Both the position numbers and the translations under genes were made by a program. From Bradyrhizobium sp. CIAT3101 (lineage in GTDB: Bacteria > Pseudomonadota > Alphaproteobacteria > Rhizobiales > Xanthobacteraceae), in the NCBI RefSeq assembly GCF_029714945.1, contig NZ_CP121634.1, positions 7,957,001 through 8,021,000 of the forward strand: DNA of 64,000 nt, in the 5' to 3' direction. The notes beneath the pieces were generated by a model. The model was given only the letters and a program-made list of their open reading frames with translations. It did not search any database and was not told the origin of the DNA. This document shows, in pieces, positions 44,958 to 53,957 of this stretch. Positions within the stretch are counted from its first letter, which is position 1. Each line of letters opens with the position of its first letter.

Positions 44958-45974
44958 TCAACGCCTGCTGAAGCGGCGCTCGCGGGCCTTGTAGAGATGA
45001 TCGCTGATCAGCTGCTTGAGCCTGGCTGGATCGTCGAACTCGAGCTTGACCGCGAACGGCACGATGCCGTCCGGCACGCCCTCGGTGCCGTGCAGGCGTG
45101 AAACATCCTTTTCCGTCGTCACCAGGATGAGCTGCTCGCGCTTTGTGTCGGCGGCGAGTGCGGCGAGCTCGTCTTGCGAAAACATGTGGTGATCGGCGAA
45201 GGGACGCGTGCGGGCGACCTCGATACCGCAACCGCGCAACGTGCGGAAAAAGCGTTCGGGATCGCCGATGCCGGCAAACGCAAACACCTGCTTGCCGAAG
45301 AGCTGTGCGATGGCTGCCGCATCCGGTTTGAGGCGCGCCCGCAACACCGGCTTGCCGCGCGCGGAAATCTCCGCGGCAACGCCGTCAGCGGCATGGCCGT
45401 CGCCGATCACGACCAGCGCATCGGTGCGCGAGAGCTGCGCCCTCAGCGGCGCGCGCAACGGACCTGCGGGAAACACCTTGCCGTTGCCGAGGCCGCGCTC
45501 GCTGTCGATCACGATCAGCGAGGCGTCCTTCAACAGCAGCGGGTTCTGGAAACCGTCGTCCATCAGGATCACGGTGGCGCCCTGCGACTTCGCCAGCGCG
45601 ACCCCGTCGAGGCGGTCGCGCGCGACCGCAACCGGCGCGTCGCGCACCATCATCAGCGGCTCGTCGCCGATATCGGCGGCGGTGTGACGTTCGCGATCGA
45701 CCATCACCGGGCCGTGCAGGCGTCCGCCATAGCCGCGGCTGAGCACCACCGGTGTCTCGCCGAGCTCGCGCAGGAGCTTCGTCAGCGCCAATACGGTCGG
45801 CGTCTTGCCGGCGCCGCCGACATGGTAGTTGCCGACGCAGAGCACGGGGATGCCGGCGTCAAATCCCTTGCGCGCCATGCGGCGCGCGGTGATGGCGCCA
45901 TAGAGCGCGCCCAATGGGCTCAGCAGATGCGACTTGGGGGAACGCGGCCGGTACCAGAAGGCCGGCTCACGCAT
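44958..45974 (-). CDS. lpxK: tetraacyldisaccharide 4'-kinase
   Basis: 338 residues. It phosphorylates the lipid A precursor at the 4' position, at the inner membrane. P-loop GNYHVGGAGKTPT (48-60), RGYGGRLHGPV, GDEPLMM and LMDDGFQNP (Walker B region) are all LpxK signatures. The start overlaps the waaA end by 8 nt, so it is translated from the same message. Last gene of the lipid A/Kdo cluster. Confidence 0.96.
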   Translation of the reverse strand: MREPAFWYRPRSPKSHLLSPLGALYGAITARRMARKGFDAGIPVLCVGNYHVGGAGKTPTVLALTKLLRELGETPVVLSRGYGGRLHGPVMVDRERHTAADIGDEPLMMVRDAPVAVARDRLDGVALAKSQGATVILMDDGFQNPLLLKDASLIVIDSERGLGNGKVFPAGPLRAPLRAQLSRTDALVVIGDGHAADGVAAEISARGKPVLRARLKPDAAAIAQLFGKQVFAFAGIGDPERFFRTLRGCGIEVARTRPFADHHMFSQDELAALAADTKREQLILVTTEKDVSRLHGTEGVPDGIVPFAVKLEFDDPARLKQLISDHLYKARERRFSRR

Positions 45975-47283
45975 TGGCGGCTCCCATCTCGATCCGCAAC
46001 TGCATCAGATACGGCTCGAGTGCCGTCATGGTGCGATCGAGCGCGCCGCCGAGCTCCTCGACCACGTCAGCGCCCGCGCGATGCATCTTGTCGCGCACGG
46101 TCGGCTCGGCCAGCAACAGGCCGAGCTGCTTGACCAGCGCCTCCTGCGTGTCGGCCTGGCGTGCCCCGCCGCTTTGGTCGAGTGCCGCATAGACGTCGGC
46201 GAAATTGAAGACGTTCGGACCATGGACGATGGCCGCCCCTAGCTTGATCGCCTCGATCGGATTCTGGCCGCCATGGCGGATCAGCGAGCCGCCCATGAAC
46301 ACGATGGGCGACAGGCGGTAGAACAGGCCGAGCTCGCCCATGGTGTCGGCGATATAGATATCGGTGGTCGCCGCCGGCGGCTCGTCGCGCGAGCGCAGTG
46401 CCGGCTTCAGGCCGGACGCCGTGACCATGCCCGAGATCGACGAGCCGCGATCGGGATGCCGCGGCACGATCACGGTCAGGAGCTGCGGGAAGATGCCGAC
46501 GAGGCCGCGATGCGCTGATACCAGCATCTCGTCCTCGCCCGGATGGGTCGAGGCCGCGACGATGATCGGGCGCCCGCGCGTCATTGCCATCAGCCGTTCG
46601 AGTTTTGCCGGATCGGCCGGCGGCGCCGGCACGTCGAGCTTGAGATTGCCCGTGGTGACGACGTCGCGGCTGCCGAGCGCGGAGAAACGTTCGGCATCGG
46701 TCCTCGACTGCGCCAGGCAGATGTCGAAGCGCGACAGCAGCGCCGAGATGGTGCCGTACATCCGCCGCCAGCGCGGGAAGGAGCGCGGCGACATCCGCCC
46801 GTTGATCAGCACCATCGGCACCCGGCGCGCGGCGCCCGCCAGAATCAGGTTCGGCCACAGGTCGGATTCGATGAACAGCGCCAGCGACGGCTTCCAATGA
46901 TCGAGGAAGCGCGCCACGTAGCGCGGGGAATCATACGGCACGTATTGATGGATGACGTCGGGCGGAAAACGTTTGGCCACCACGGCCGCCGAGGTGACCG
47001 TGCCGGAGGTGAGCAGGATGCGCAGATTGAGGTCGCGCAGGCGCTCGATCAGCGCGGCTGCGGCCAGCACCTCGCCGACGCTGGCGCCGTGGATCCAGAC
47101 CAGCGGGCCGTGCGGGCGCACATCCCGGCTGAGCCCCCGCCGCTCGCCGACGCGCGCGGGATCTTCCTTGCCCTGCTTCAGCCGCCGCTTGATCAGCGCA
47201 GGCGCGAGCGGCACCAGGCTGGTCGCCAGGCGCCGATACATCCGCAGCGTCATCGGCAGGGCATAAGGCAGCGAATTAGCCAT
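45967..47283 (-). CDS. waaA: 3-deoxy-D-manno-octulosonic acid (Kdo) transferase
   Basis: 438 residues. It transfers Kdo to lipid IVA. The N-terminal GT-B domain has an early hydrophobic segment and WIHGASVGEVLAA with the catalytic Glu; FIESDLWPNL and the C-terminal GGSLIRHGGQNPIEA nucleotide-sugar motif are intact. ATG 47283 overlaps the upstream acyltransferase stop by 8 nt; an in-frame start at 47313 is less likely. Confidence 0.95.
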   Translation of the reverse strand: MANSLPYALPMTLRMYRRLATSLVPLAPALIKRRLKQGKEDPARVGERRGLSRDVRPHGPLVWIHGASVGEVLAAAALIERLRDLNLRILLTSGTVTSAAVVAKRFPPDVIHQYVPYDSPRYVARFLDHWKPSLALFIESDLWPNLILAGAARRVPMVLINGRMSPRSFPRWRRMYGTISALLSRFDICLAQSRTDAERFSALGSRDVVTTGNLKLDVPAPPADPAKLERLMAMTRGRPIIVAASTHPGEDEMLVSAHRGLVGIFPQLLTVIVPRHPDRGSSISGMVTASGLKPALRSRDEPPAATTDIYIADTMGELGLFYRLSPIVFMGGSLIRHGGQNPIEAIKLGAAIVHGPNVFNFADVYAALDQSGGARQADTQEALVKQLGLLLAEPTVRDKMHRAGADVVEELGGALDRTMTALEPYLMQLRIEMGAANA

Positions 47284-47989
47284 CTGCAGGTCCCGGGCGG
47301 CCGAGTTGCGCATAGGCGCGGCGGGTCGCTTCGTTCAGCGTGTCTTCCAACTCCTGCCGCAGCGCTTCCATGGTGGCGGCATCGGCATCCGGCGGCACGT
47401 GGATCTCCTTGATGCCGACCAGCGCGCCCCGCCCGAACGGCAGGTTGATGGTGGTGCGGTCCCAGTTCTTGAGCCGGATGAAGCGGCTGGTCGCCATTGC
47501 GAAAGGCATGATCGGCCGCCCCGATTCCCGTGCCAGCATGATGATGCCGAGGCCAGCCACGCGCGAGCGCTTGGGGACATCGGCGGTCAGCGCGACATTA
47601 CAACCGTCCTGGAGCGTGTACACCATTTCCCTGAAGGCGCCGACGCCGCCTTTCCGGTGGAAAGCGCCGCCATGATCCCCGGAACCGCGGATAAGGCCGA
47701 TGCCGAGCCGCTCGACGGCGATCGCATTGAACTCGCCGTCGCGATGCCGGGAGATCAGGACCTTGGCCCGGTAGGACTCCTTGGTCTTGATGAACGGGGT
47801 GAGGAAATGCTGGCCATGCCAGAACGCGAAGATCGCCGGAATCTGCGGCTCGACGATGTCATAGACATCGGGCGGATCGAACGTGAATTTGTTGGTCCGC
47901 CAGACCAGACGCAGATATTCGGCCGCCAGGACCCCGACGGCACGCTGAAACCAGCTGCTTCGCAGCGTATTGCGAAGCAGTTTTTTCAA
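47276..47989 (-). CDS. lysophospholipid acyltransferase family protein (DUF374)
   Basis: 237 residues from TTG 47989, which overlaps the previous TGA (TTGA) with AAGG a few bases upstream. IFAFWHGQHF contains the acyltransferase-type His (FWHGQ replaces HxxxxD), SRHRDGEFNA and LIRGSGDHGG follow, and LTADVPKRSRVAG resembles the family's P-loop-like segment. DUF374 genes adjoin waaA/lpxK in Rhizobiales, which suggests a role in outer-membrane lipid acylation; the acyl donor and acceptor are unknown. Confidence 0.85.
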   Translation of the reverse strand: MKKLLRNTLRSSWFQRAVGVLAAEYLRLVWRTNKFTFDPPDVYDIVEPQIPAIFAFWHGQHFLTPFIKTKESYRAKVLISRHRDGEFNAIAVERLGIGLIRGSGDHGGAFHRKGGVGAFREMVYTLQDGCNVALTADVPKRSRVAGLGIIMLARESGRPIMPFAMATSRFIRLKNWDRTTINLPFGRGALVGIKEIHVPPDADAATMEALRQELEDTLNEATRRAYAQLGRPGPADG

Positions 47990-48231
47990 CGCGCCTTCGT
48001 TTCTTGATTCGGGTCGAGCAACCGGTGGAGATGAACGATGAAGTAGCGCATCTGCGCGTTGTCGACCGTGCTCTGCGCCTTGGCGCGCCAGGCGACGTGG
48101 GCGGCCGCGTAGTTCGGATAGAGGCCGACGATCTCGACGTCGTCGAGGTTCTTGAAAGTGTTGTGCTCGAGATCGAGCAGCTCACCGCCAATGACGAGAT
48201 GGAGCAGTTGTTGCGGGGCACTATCAGACAT
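47986..48231 (-). CDS. DUF4170 family small protein
   Basis: 81 residues from ATG 48231 with AGGAGA 6 nt upstream. The body HLVIGGELLDLEHNTFKNLD followed by VGLYPNYAAAHVAWRAKAQ and RYFIVHLHRLLDP fits DUF4170, conserved next to the acyltransferase in Rhizobiales. No function is established; its place in the lipid A operon suggests an accessory role there. Confidence 0.85.
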   Translation of the reverse strand: MSDSAPQQLLHLVIGGELLDLEHNTFKNLDDVEIVGLYPNYAAAHVAWRAKAQSTVDNAQMRYFIVHLHRLLDPNQETKAR

Positions 48232-48288
48232 GGGTTCTCCTAACGGGCTGCCCGGCAAAGCAGTGTTCGAAAAGCAAAACGGACGCGC

Positions 48289-49098
48289 TCAGGCCAGGGG
48301 ACGGTTTCGAAAATGCGCGACAATGCTCGCATGACGATCGCGTCCCGCTGCCACCAGCACCCCGTGCGTCACTTCCCGACGATTATAGAGGATGGGATCT
48401 CCGGAGAGGTCGCTCATCCTACCATCCGCTTCCTGCACGATCAAATCGGCCGCCGCAAGGTCCCAATCATGGCTGTTGCCCCCCGCAAAAGCCGCATCCA
48501 GGGTGCCGTTGGCGACCCGGCAGAGCCGGAGTGCCAGCGAACCGATTCGCGGATGCAGCTTGATGTCGCCGCCTGTCGTGAGTCGCTCGACCATCGGCTT
48601 CGGGCCGGCGACCCGGGCGAAGTCGAGCGCGGTCCCGCCTGTCGCCCGGACCGGCTTGCCATTGAGAATCGTGCCCTGGCCGCGGACGGCGAAGAAGAAC
48701 TCGTTGCTGACAGGCGCGAACACGGCGGCCAGCACCGGCGAGGCCTCCTCGACCAGCGCGACGCTGACGCACCATTCGTCATGGCCGTTGAGATAATTGC
48801 GGGTGCCGTCAATGGGATCGACCACCCAGGTCAGCCGCCGCGATAGCCGCGTGGCATCGTCGGCGCTCTCCTCCGACAGCCAGCCATAGTCCGGCGTGGC
48901 GCCGCGCAGGCGCGCTTCGAGCAGATCGTTGACGGCGATGTCGGCTTCCGAGACCGGGGAGGACGCGCCCTTGGTCCATTTCTTCAGCTCGGTTCGGAAC
49001 ATCGACTGCGCGAGCGCGCCCGCGTCGCGCACCGCATCTTTCAGGAGCGCCGCATCGTGCGTCAGAACGTTTGCGTCGAGACTGTCAGCGTCCGCCAA
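48289..49098 (-). CDS. inositol-monophosphatase family phosphatase (CysQ/SuhB-like)
   Basis: 269 residues from TTG 49098 with AAGGA upstream; it overlaps the end of the TldD-like gene by 14 nt. Metal-binding motifs are SEES (75-78), DPIDGT (94-99) and GGNSHDWDLAAADL. Lithium-sensitive phosphatases with these motifs act on inositol phosphates or 3'-phosphoadenosine nucleotides; the sequence alone does not decide. Between tldD-like and DUF4170 in the same operon. Confidence 0.88.
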   Translation of the reverse strand: MADADSLDANVLTHDAALLKDAVRDAGALAQSMFRTELKKWTKGASSPVSEADIAVNDLLEARLRGATPDYGWLSEESADDATRLSRRLTWVVDPIDGTRNYLNGHDEWCVSVALVEEASPVLAAVFAPVSNEFFFAVRGQGTILNGKPVRATGGTALDFARVAGPKPMVERLTTGGDIKLHPRIGSLALRLCRVANGTLDAAFAGGNSHDWDLAAADLIVQEADGRMSDLSGDPILYNRREVTHGVLVAAGRDRHASIVAHFRNRPLA

Positions 49099-50476
49099 GC
49101 GTCAGTCCTTCGATACGCACCGTCGGCGCATTGATGCCGTAGCGAAACTCGAGATTGTTGGCCGGCTGCATCGACTTGAAGATCTCGAACAGATGGCCCG
49201 CGATCGTCACCTCGCTCACGGGATAGGTGAGTTCGCCGTTTTCGATCCAGAAACCGGAGGCGCCGCGGCTGTAATCGCCGGTGACACCGTTGACGCCGGA
49301 GCCGATCAGGTCGGTGACGTAGAAGCCCTGCTTGATGTCGGCGATCAGCTCGGCCGGGGTCGGTGTGCCCGGTTCGAGATGCAGATTGTACGGCCCCGGC
49401 GACGGCGAGGACGAGACGCCGCGATGGGCGTGGCCGGTGGTGGTGAGGCCAAGCTCGCGCGCGGTGGCGCAATCGAGCAGCCAGGTCGTCAGCACGCCCT
49501 CGTCGATCAACGCGATCTTCTTCACCGCGACGCCCTCGGCGTCGAAGGTCTGCGAGCGCAGGCCGCGCTTGCGCAGGGGATCGTCGATGATGCGGATGTT
49601 CTTGGCAAACAGCTGCTGCCCGAGCTTGTCCTTGAGGAAGCTGGTCTTGCGCGCGATCGAGGCGCCGTTGATGGCGCCGACGACATGGCCGACCAGCGAG
49701 CCCGCGACGCGCGGGTCGAACACGACCGGCACCTTGCAGGTCTCGACCTTGCGCGGATTGTAGCGTGCCACGGTGCGCTCGCCGGCGGAGCGGCCGACCA
49801 CTTCGGGCGACAGCAGATCGGCACCGTGCGGCGCCGAGGTGAAGTCGTAATCGCGCTCCATGCTGGTGCCTTCGCCGACGATCGCGGTCGCCGAGATGCC
49901 CTGGCTGGAGCGGAGGTATGAACCGTGGAAGCCGGTCGAGGTGACGAGCACCATGCCGCCCATGCCGGCGGAGGCCGAGGCACCGCCGGATTTCGACACG
50001 CCCTTGACGGCAAGCGCCGCAGCTTCGGCTTCGAGCGCGCGGCGCTCGAGCTCGGCGGTCGCAGGCACATCGGGATCGAGCAGATCGAGATCGGGGAAAT
50101 CGCGCGCGAGCAGTGCGGGATCGGCGAGGCCAACATATTTGTCTGACGGAGCGACCCTGGCCATCGCGACCGCGCGCTCGGCAAGCTTGGTCACGGCATC
50201 GCCGCTCGCGTCATTGGTGGAGACCACGGCCTGGCGCTGGCCGACCAGCACGCGCAGGCCGACATCGTCACCCTCGGACCGCTCGGATTCCTCGACGCGG
50301 CCGTCCCGCACCTCGACGCCTTGCGAGATGCCGCGCACCGCGACCGCATCGGCCGCATCGGCGCCGGCGCGCTTCGCCGCCTCGACCAGACGCTGAGCGA
50401 GTTCTGACAGCGCGGACTGATCAAACAGGTCGCGATTGGCTTTAGGCGAAAGCGTCGAGCTTGGTGAAGGGTTCAC
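49085..50476 (-). CDS. TldD/PmbA family protein
   Basis: 463 residues from GTG 50476 (AGGA ~9 nt upstream); an earlier frame opening lacks support. SGASASAGMGGMVLVTSTGF, GRSAGERTVARYNP and SGVNGVTGDYSRGASGFWIE are characteristic of the family. TldD/TldE form a zinc protease that matures microcins and degrades CcdA in E. coli. The HExxxH motif of TldD is not visible, so this is the PmbA/TldE-like, probably non-catalytic, partner. Confidence 0.88.
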   Translation of the reverse strand: MNPSPSSTLSPKANRDLFDQSALSELAQRLVEAAKRAGADAADAVAVRGISQGVEVRDGRVEESERSEGDDVGLRVLVGQRQAVVSTNDASGDAVTKLAERAVAMARVAPSDKYVGLADPALLARDFPDLDLLDPDVPATAELERRALEAEAAALAVKGVSKSGGASASAGMGGMVLVTSTGFHGSYLRSSQGISATAIVGEGTSMERDYDFTSAPHGADLLSPEVVGRSAGERTVARYNPRKVETCKVPVVFDPRVAGSLVGHVVGAINGASIARKTSFLKDKLGQQLFAKNIRIIDDPLRKRGLRSQTFDAEGVAVKKIALIDEGVLTTWLLDCATARELGLTTTGHAHRGVSSSPSPGPYNLHLEPGTPTPAELIADIKQGFYVTDLIGSGVNGVTGDYSRGASGFWIENGELTYPVSEVTIAGHLFEIFKSMQPANNLEFRYGINAPTVRIEGLTLGGR

Positions 50477-50755
50477 AAACGAAATCCTGTTGGGGCGCGG
50501 GAGGTTTCGGGGCGATCTTAGGCCCTGAACACCAGATGTGCCCAAATGGTGCGAACTTCAAGCATTATCAGCCCGCAAATGGCTCAGATTCGCGGCTTCC
50601 GCGCAACGTCTCGTCAATCATCCGCGCCAAGGTCTTGTCAATCATGGCGGGCGGTGACGCTGGATTAACCAGCCTTTTTAAGCGGTTTCGGAAAGCCCCG
50701 CGCTAAGGTCCTCGCATCGACCGGGAACATAATCCTGGCGGGGAGAACGAAAGCC

Positions 50756-51274
50756 GTGAGGCGTCAAACAGCAATAAGCGGGGCCGCTCCCGCAGGGTCG
50801 AGCCGCAATCTGCGGCTCGACCCTCTTTCCCTTCCGGTCCGTTTCGATGCGCATGATCCGCGCGCCGACGGCTACACCAGGCAAATCGAGCTTCATCGCG
50901 AGCGTGTCGTGCTGCGCCGTGCCGTCCGCGGCATGCAGATGGCCATCAACGTGCGCGTCAGCGACTTCACCGGCGTCGCACTGCGCGGCAATGACGAGGC
51001 ACAGACCCTCGTCCTGGTGCATCGCGATCCCTCACTCTCCGTTCCGCTGCTGGTCAGCGCCGATGGCGACGATCTCGCCGAGGCCTGGGCGATCTGGAGC
51101 GAGATCTTCGCGCTGCCGCAGCTCAACGAAGGTGCCAGCAAGCCCGCACCGCGTCGCCGCCGCCGCAACGCGATCCGCGACCGCCGTCCGAAATTCCTGA
51201 TGCGCCGTCGCACCGCCATGACGCGCGAGCTGCCGATCCATCGCGCAGAACGCGAGATCATCGCAAGGAACTAA
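50756..51274 (+). CDS. DUF6101 family protein
   Basis: 172 residues from GTG 50756, with GGGGAGAA upstream. The body LRLDPLSLPVRFDAHDPRAD, then ELHRERVVLRRAVRGM, and the basic tail RRRRRNAIRDRRPKFLMRRR ending HRAEREIIARN are typical of this Bradyrhizobiaceae family. Function unknown. The gap 50477-50755 between it and the divergent TldD gene shows no gene. Confidence 0.85.
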   Translation: MRRQTAISGAAPAGSSRNLRLDPLSLPVRFDAHDPRADGYTRQIELHRERVVLRRAVRGMQMAINVRVSDFTGVALRGNDEAQTLVLVHRDPSLSVPLLVSADGDDLAEAWAIWSEIFALPQLNEGASKPAPRRRRRNAIRDRRPKFLMRRRTAMTRELPIHRAEREIIARN

Positions 51275-51289
51275 GCGACGGGCACGGCC

Positions 51290-51380
51290 GTCGGGTGGGC
51301 AAAGCGAAAGCGTGCCCACGTCTTCTATCAATCATTGAGAGATCGTGGGCACGGCGCGAGTGCGCCTTTGCCCACCCTAC
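51290..51380. repeat. GTAGGGTGGGC palindrome, diverged copy
   Basis: GTCGGGTGGGCAAAGCG to CTTTGCCCACCCTAC; the outer left arm has GTCGGG for GTAGGG. Between the convergent DUF6101 and ubiA genes. Confidence 0.85.
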
Positions 51381-51385
51381 GGGAG

Positions 51386-52318
51386 CTACGCGGCCCGCAT
51401 CACCGCGTCGGCCAGCAGTCCCGCAAACAGCAACAAGCCCGCATATTTGTTCGAGTAGAACAGACGCTTGCACAAGTCCGGGTCGTCGATCCGGAGCCGC
51501 ATGATCTGCGACGCCAGATGCACGGCGAAGGCGGCAAGCCCGAGCCAGGCCGGCCAGCGCGCATCGCCAGACGCCAACGCGACACCGATCAGCATCACCG
51601 ACAGCCCGTAGAACAGGATCAGCGCCTGGTGTGTATGTGCGCCGAACAGGCGCGCGGTGGACTTGATGCCGATCAGCGCATCGTCCTCGGCGTCCTGATG
51701 CGCATAGATGGTGTCATAGCCGATCACCCAGGCGATCGACCCGGCATAGAGCACCAGCGCGGTGACGTCGATGCGTCCGAAGGTGACGGCAAAGCCCATC
51801 AGCGCGCCCCATGAGAAGGCGAGCCCAAGGAAGACCTGCGGCCACCAGGTGACACGCTTCATGAAGGGATAGATCGCGACGACCACGAGCGAGGCGATGC
51901 CGGTCGCGACCGCAAAACGGTTGAACTGCAGCAGCACAACGAGGCCGACCAGCGCCTGCGCGACCAGAAAGGCCAGCGCCTGCTTCACGGTGATGCGCCC
52001 CGACGGCAACGGCCGCGAGCGGGTGCGCTCGACCTTGGCGTCGAGGTCGCGGTCAGTGATGTCGTTCCAGGCGCAGCCTGCCCCGCGCATCACGAAGGCG
52101 CCGATCAAGAACAGGACGATGGTGAGCGGCAAGCGGCGGACGTCATGCGCCATGCCGGCGGCGAGCGCCGCCGACCACCAGCATGGCATCAAGAGAAGCC
52201 AGGAGCCGATCGGACGATCGTAACGCGACAATCGCAGATACGGCCGCGCCCATTCCGGCGCGAGCGTATCGACCCAGTTGCCGGTGGAATCGGCAACGCG
52301 GGCGGATGTGTCGCTCAT
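51386..52318 (-). CDS. ubiA: 4-hydroxybenzoate polyprenyltransferase
   Basis: 310 residues, eight or nine membrane segments. It attaches the polyprenyl chain to 4-hydroxybenzoate in ubiquinone synthesis. The two Asp-rich motifs are N85-DITDRD-L-D93 and DTIYAHQDAEDD. The start overlaps the stop of the upstream exported-protein gene (ATGA), so they are coupled. Confidence 0.95.
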   Translation of the reverse strand: MSDTSARVADSTGNWVDTLAPEWARPYLRLSRYDRPIGSWLLLMPCWWSAALAAGMAHDVRRLPLTIVLFLIGAFVMRGAGCAWNDITDRDLDAKVERTRSRPLPSGRITVKQALAFLVAQALVGLVVLLQFNRFAVATGIASLVVVAIYPFMKRVTWWPQVFLGLAFSWGALMGFAVTFGRIDVTALVLYAGSIAWVIGYDTIYAHQDAEDDALIGIKSTARLFGAHTHQALILFYGLSVMLIGVALASGDARWPAWLGLAAFAVHLASQIMRLRIDDPDLCKRLFYSNKYAGLLLFAGLLADAVMRAA

Positions 52319-52980
52319 CGGGTGAGGACGTTGCCGTTGAGCGTATCGAAAGTGCTGCCGCCCTTCTTGCCGGCATTGGCTTCCGGCGCCGAGCCCGAAC
52401 CCACCACCTCACTCAGCGACGGACCGGCCGGACCGCGCGGCTGGTTCGCCATCTGCTGCGCGACGTTGCAGACCTTCGTCGCCATGGCCTCGGTGTTCTT
52501 GTGCCCGGCCTTCATCTGCTCGCCGACGTTCGGCGGGATTCCGCATTTGGCGGCGTGAACCTCGATGTATTTCATCATCTTGGTCTCAGCCTGGCTGAAA
52601 CTGCGGATCAGTTTGCAGGCTTCGTCCGGCGGAGCATGACGGTTGCTCGCGGCCTGGATCAGCTTGCCGCGCTTCTCGGCCTCTTCGCGGAGCGGCATGA
52701 ACGCCTTCATGCAGTCCTCGCCGGGACCGCCCTGCGTCGGCGGCGCCGCGCTGAAAGCGCCGCCGGCACCACCGATGGGGGCGGCACCGTTCGTGGGGAA
52801 GGATGCTTGCGGCGCAGTGCCGACGGAGGCGACCGGTGCCGAACCGTTCACGGGCGGAAACGCGGAATCGGGCGCGGACTGGCCCGGCAGCGGCGCCGGG
52901 AATCCCTGGGCATAGGCGCCAGCAGTCCCCATGGCGAGCATGGCGGCAGCGATCGGAACCATCAAACGACGGATCATCAA
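52315..52980 (-). CDS. exported protein, unknown function
   Basis: 221 residues. Signal peptide (MMIRRLMVPIAAAMLAMGTAGAYAQ), a Pro/Ala/Gly/Ser-rich linker (about 26-85), then a helical domain with four Cys (GEDCMKAF, DEACKLI, AAKCGIPPN, TKVCNVAQ) and a low-complexity tail. The Cys spacing suggests two disulphides in the periplasm. It is upstream of ubiA and coupled to it; no link to ubiquinone is evident. Confidence 0.75.
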   Translation of the reverse strand: MMIRRLMVPIAAAMLAMGTAGAYAQGFPAPLPGQSAPDSAFPPVNGSAPVASVGTAPQASFPTNGAAPIGGAGGAFSAAPPTQGGPGEDCMKAFMPLREEAEKRGKLIQAASNRHAPPDEACKLIRSFSQAETKMMKYIEVHAAKCGIPPNVGEQMKAGHKNTEAMATKVCNVAQQMANQPRGPAGPSLSEVVGSGSAPEANAGKKGGSTFDTLNGNVLTR

Positions 52981-53188
52981 GATAGTCTCTCCGGCAGGAG
53001 CTTACGGGGCTCGGCGCCTTCCCAATTGAAGCGCAACCAGCGTGTTCGCAATTTTACGATTCCCGCCGCCGCTTAACAACCCGTCGAATAGGGCAGGAGC
53101 GCGGCGCGCCGACGCACCGATTCGGCAATATTTACCCCTGAAACGGCTGCTTTCGGTTAAGAACGGGGGCAAATTGGACTTTTGATCA

Positions 53189-53944
53189 ATGCCCTCCCAC
53201 GATTTTCGCGCCCCCCGCCTGTTCGTCGAGCCCACCCTGGCCCAGGATGCCAGGGTTCCGCTCGACCGTGACCAGAGCAACTACCTGGGTAATGTGCTGC
53301 GGCTTGCCGCCGGGGCCGAGGTTCTGGCGTTCAACGGCCGCGACGGCGAATGGCAGGCCGCGATCGAAGGCCGCAAGCGGCCCGACAACCTCGTCATCCT
53401 CCAGCAGGTCCGCCCCCAGGATCGGCTGCCCGACCTCGCTTACGTCTTCGCCCCGCTCAAGCATGCCCGGCTCGATTACACGGTCCAGAAGGCCGTGGAG
53501 ATGGGCGCCGCCATCCTGCAACCGGTCCAGACCCGGTTCACCCAGGCCTCCCGCGTCAACATCGAGCGGATGCGCGCCAATGTCATCGAGGCGGCCGAGC
53601 AATGCGGCATCCTGAGCCTCGCCATCGTGGCCGAACCCGCGCCGCTCGAGCGCTACCTCAGCCAGCGCCCCGCCGACCGCCTGCTGGTGTTCTGCGACGA
53701 GGCGGCCGAGGTCGCGAATCCCATCCAGGGCCTGCAGCAGGCGCGCGCATCCGGGCACGGTATCGACATCCTGATCGGTCCCGAGGGCGGCTTCGCCGAA
53801 GAAGAGCGGGCCCTGCTGCTGCGCCAGCCCAGCATCCTGCGGCTGGCGCTCGGCCCGCGGATCCTGCGGGCCGACACGGCCGCAGTGGCGGCGCTGGCGC
53901 TGGTGCAGGCGGTGCTGGGCGATTGGAGCGGCGCGCGCGACTAG
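53189..53944 (+). CDS. rsmE: 16S rRNA (uracil1498-N3)-methyltransferase
   Basis: 251 residues, SPOUT-type methyltransferase. The N-terminal PUA-like domain (RLFVEPTLAQD, YLGNVLRLAAG) is followed by the knot: KAVEMGAAILQPVQT, LLVFCDEA, LIGPEGGFAEEE and LGPRILRADTAAVAAL. It methylates U1498 of 16S rRNA. In many rhizobia it follows ubiA; here it is divergent from the ubiA/exported-protein pair. Confidence 0.95.
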   Translation: MPSHDFRAPRLFVEPTLAQDARVPLDRDQSNYLGNVLRLAAGAEVLAFNGRDGEWQAAIEGRKRPDNLVILQQVRPQDRLPDLAYVFAPLKHARLDYTVQKAVEMGAAILQPVQTRFTQASRVNIERMRANVIEAAEQCGILSLAIVAEPAPLERYLSQRPADRLLVFCDEAAEVANPIQGLQQARASGHGIDILIGPEGGFAEEERALLLRQPSILRLALGPRILRADTAAVAALALVQAVLGDWSGARD

Positions 53945-53957
53945 GTCGCGATCTCCG

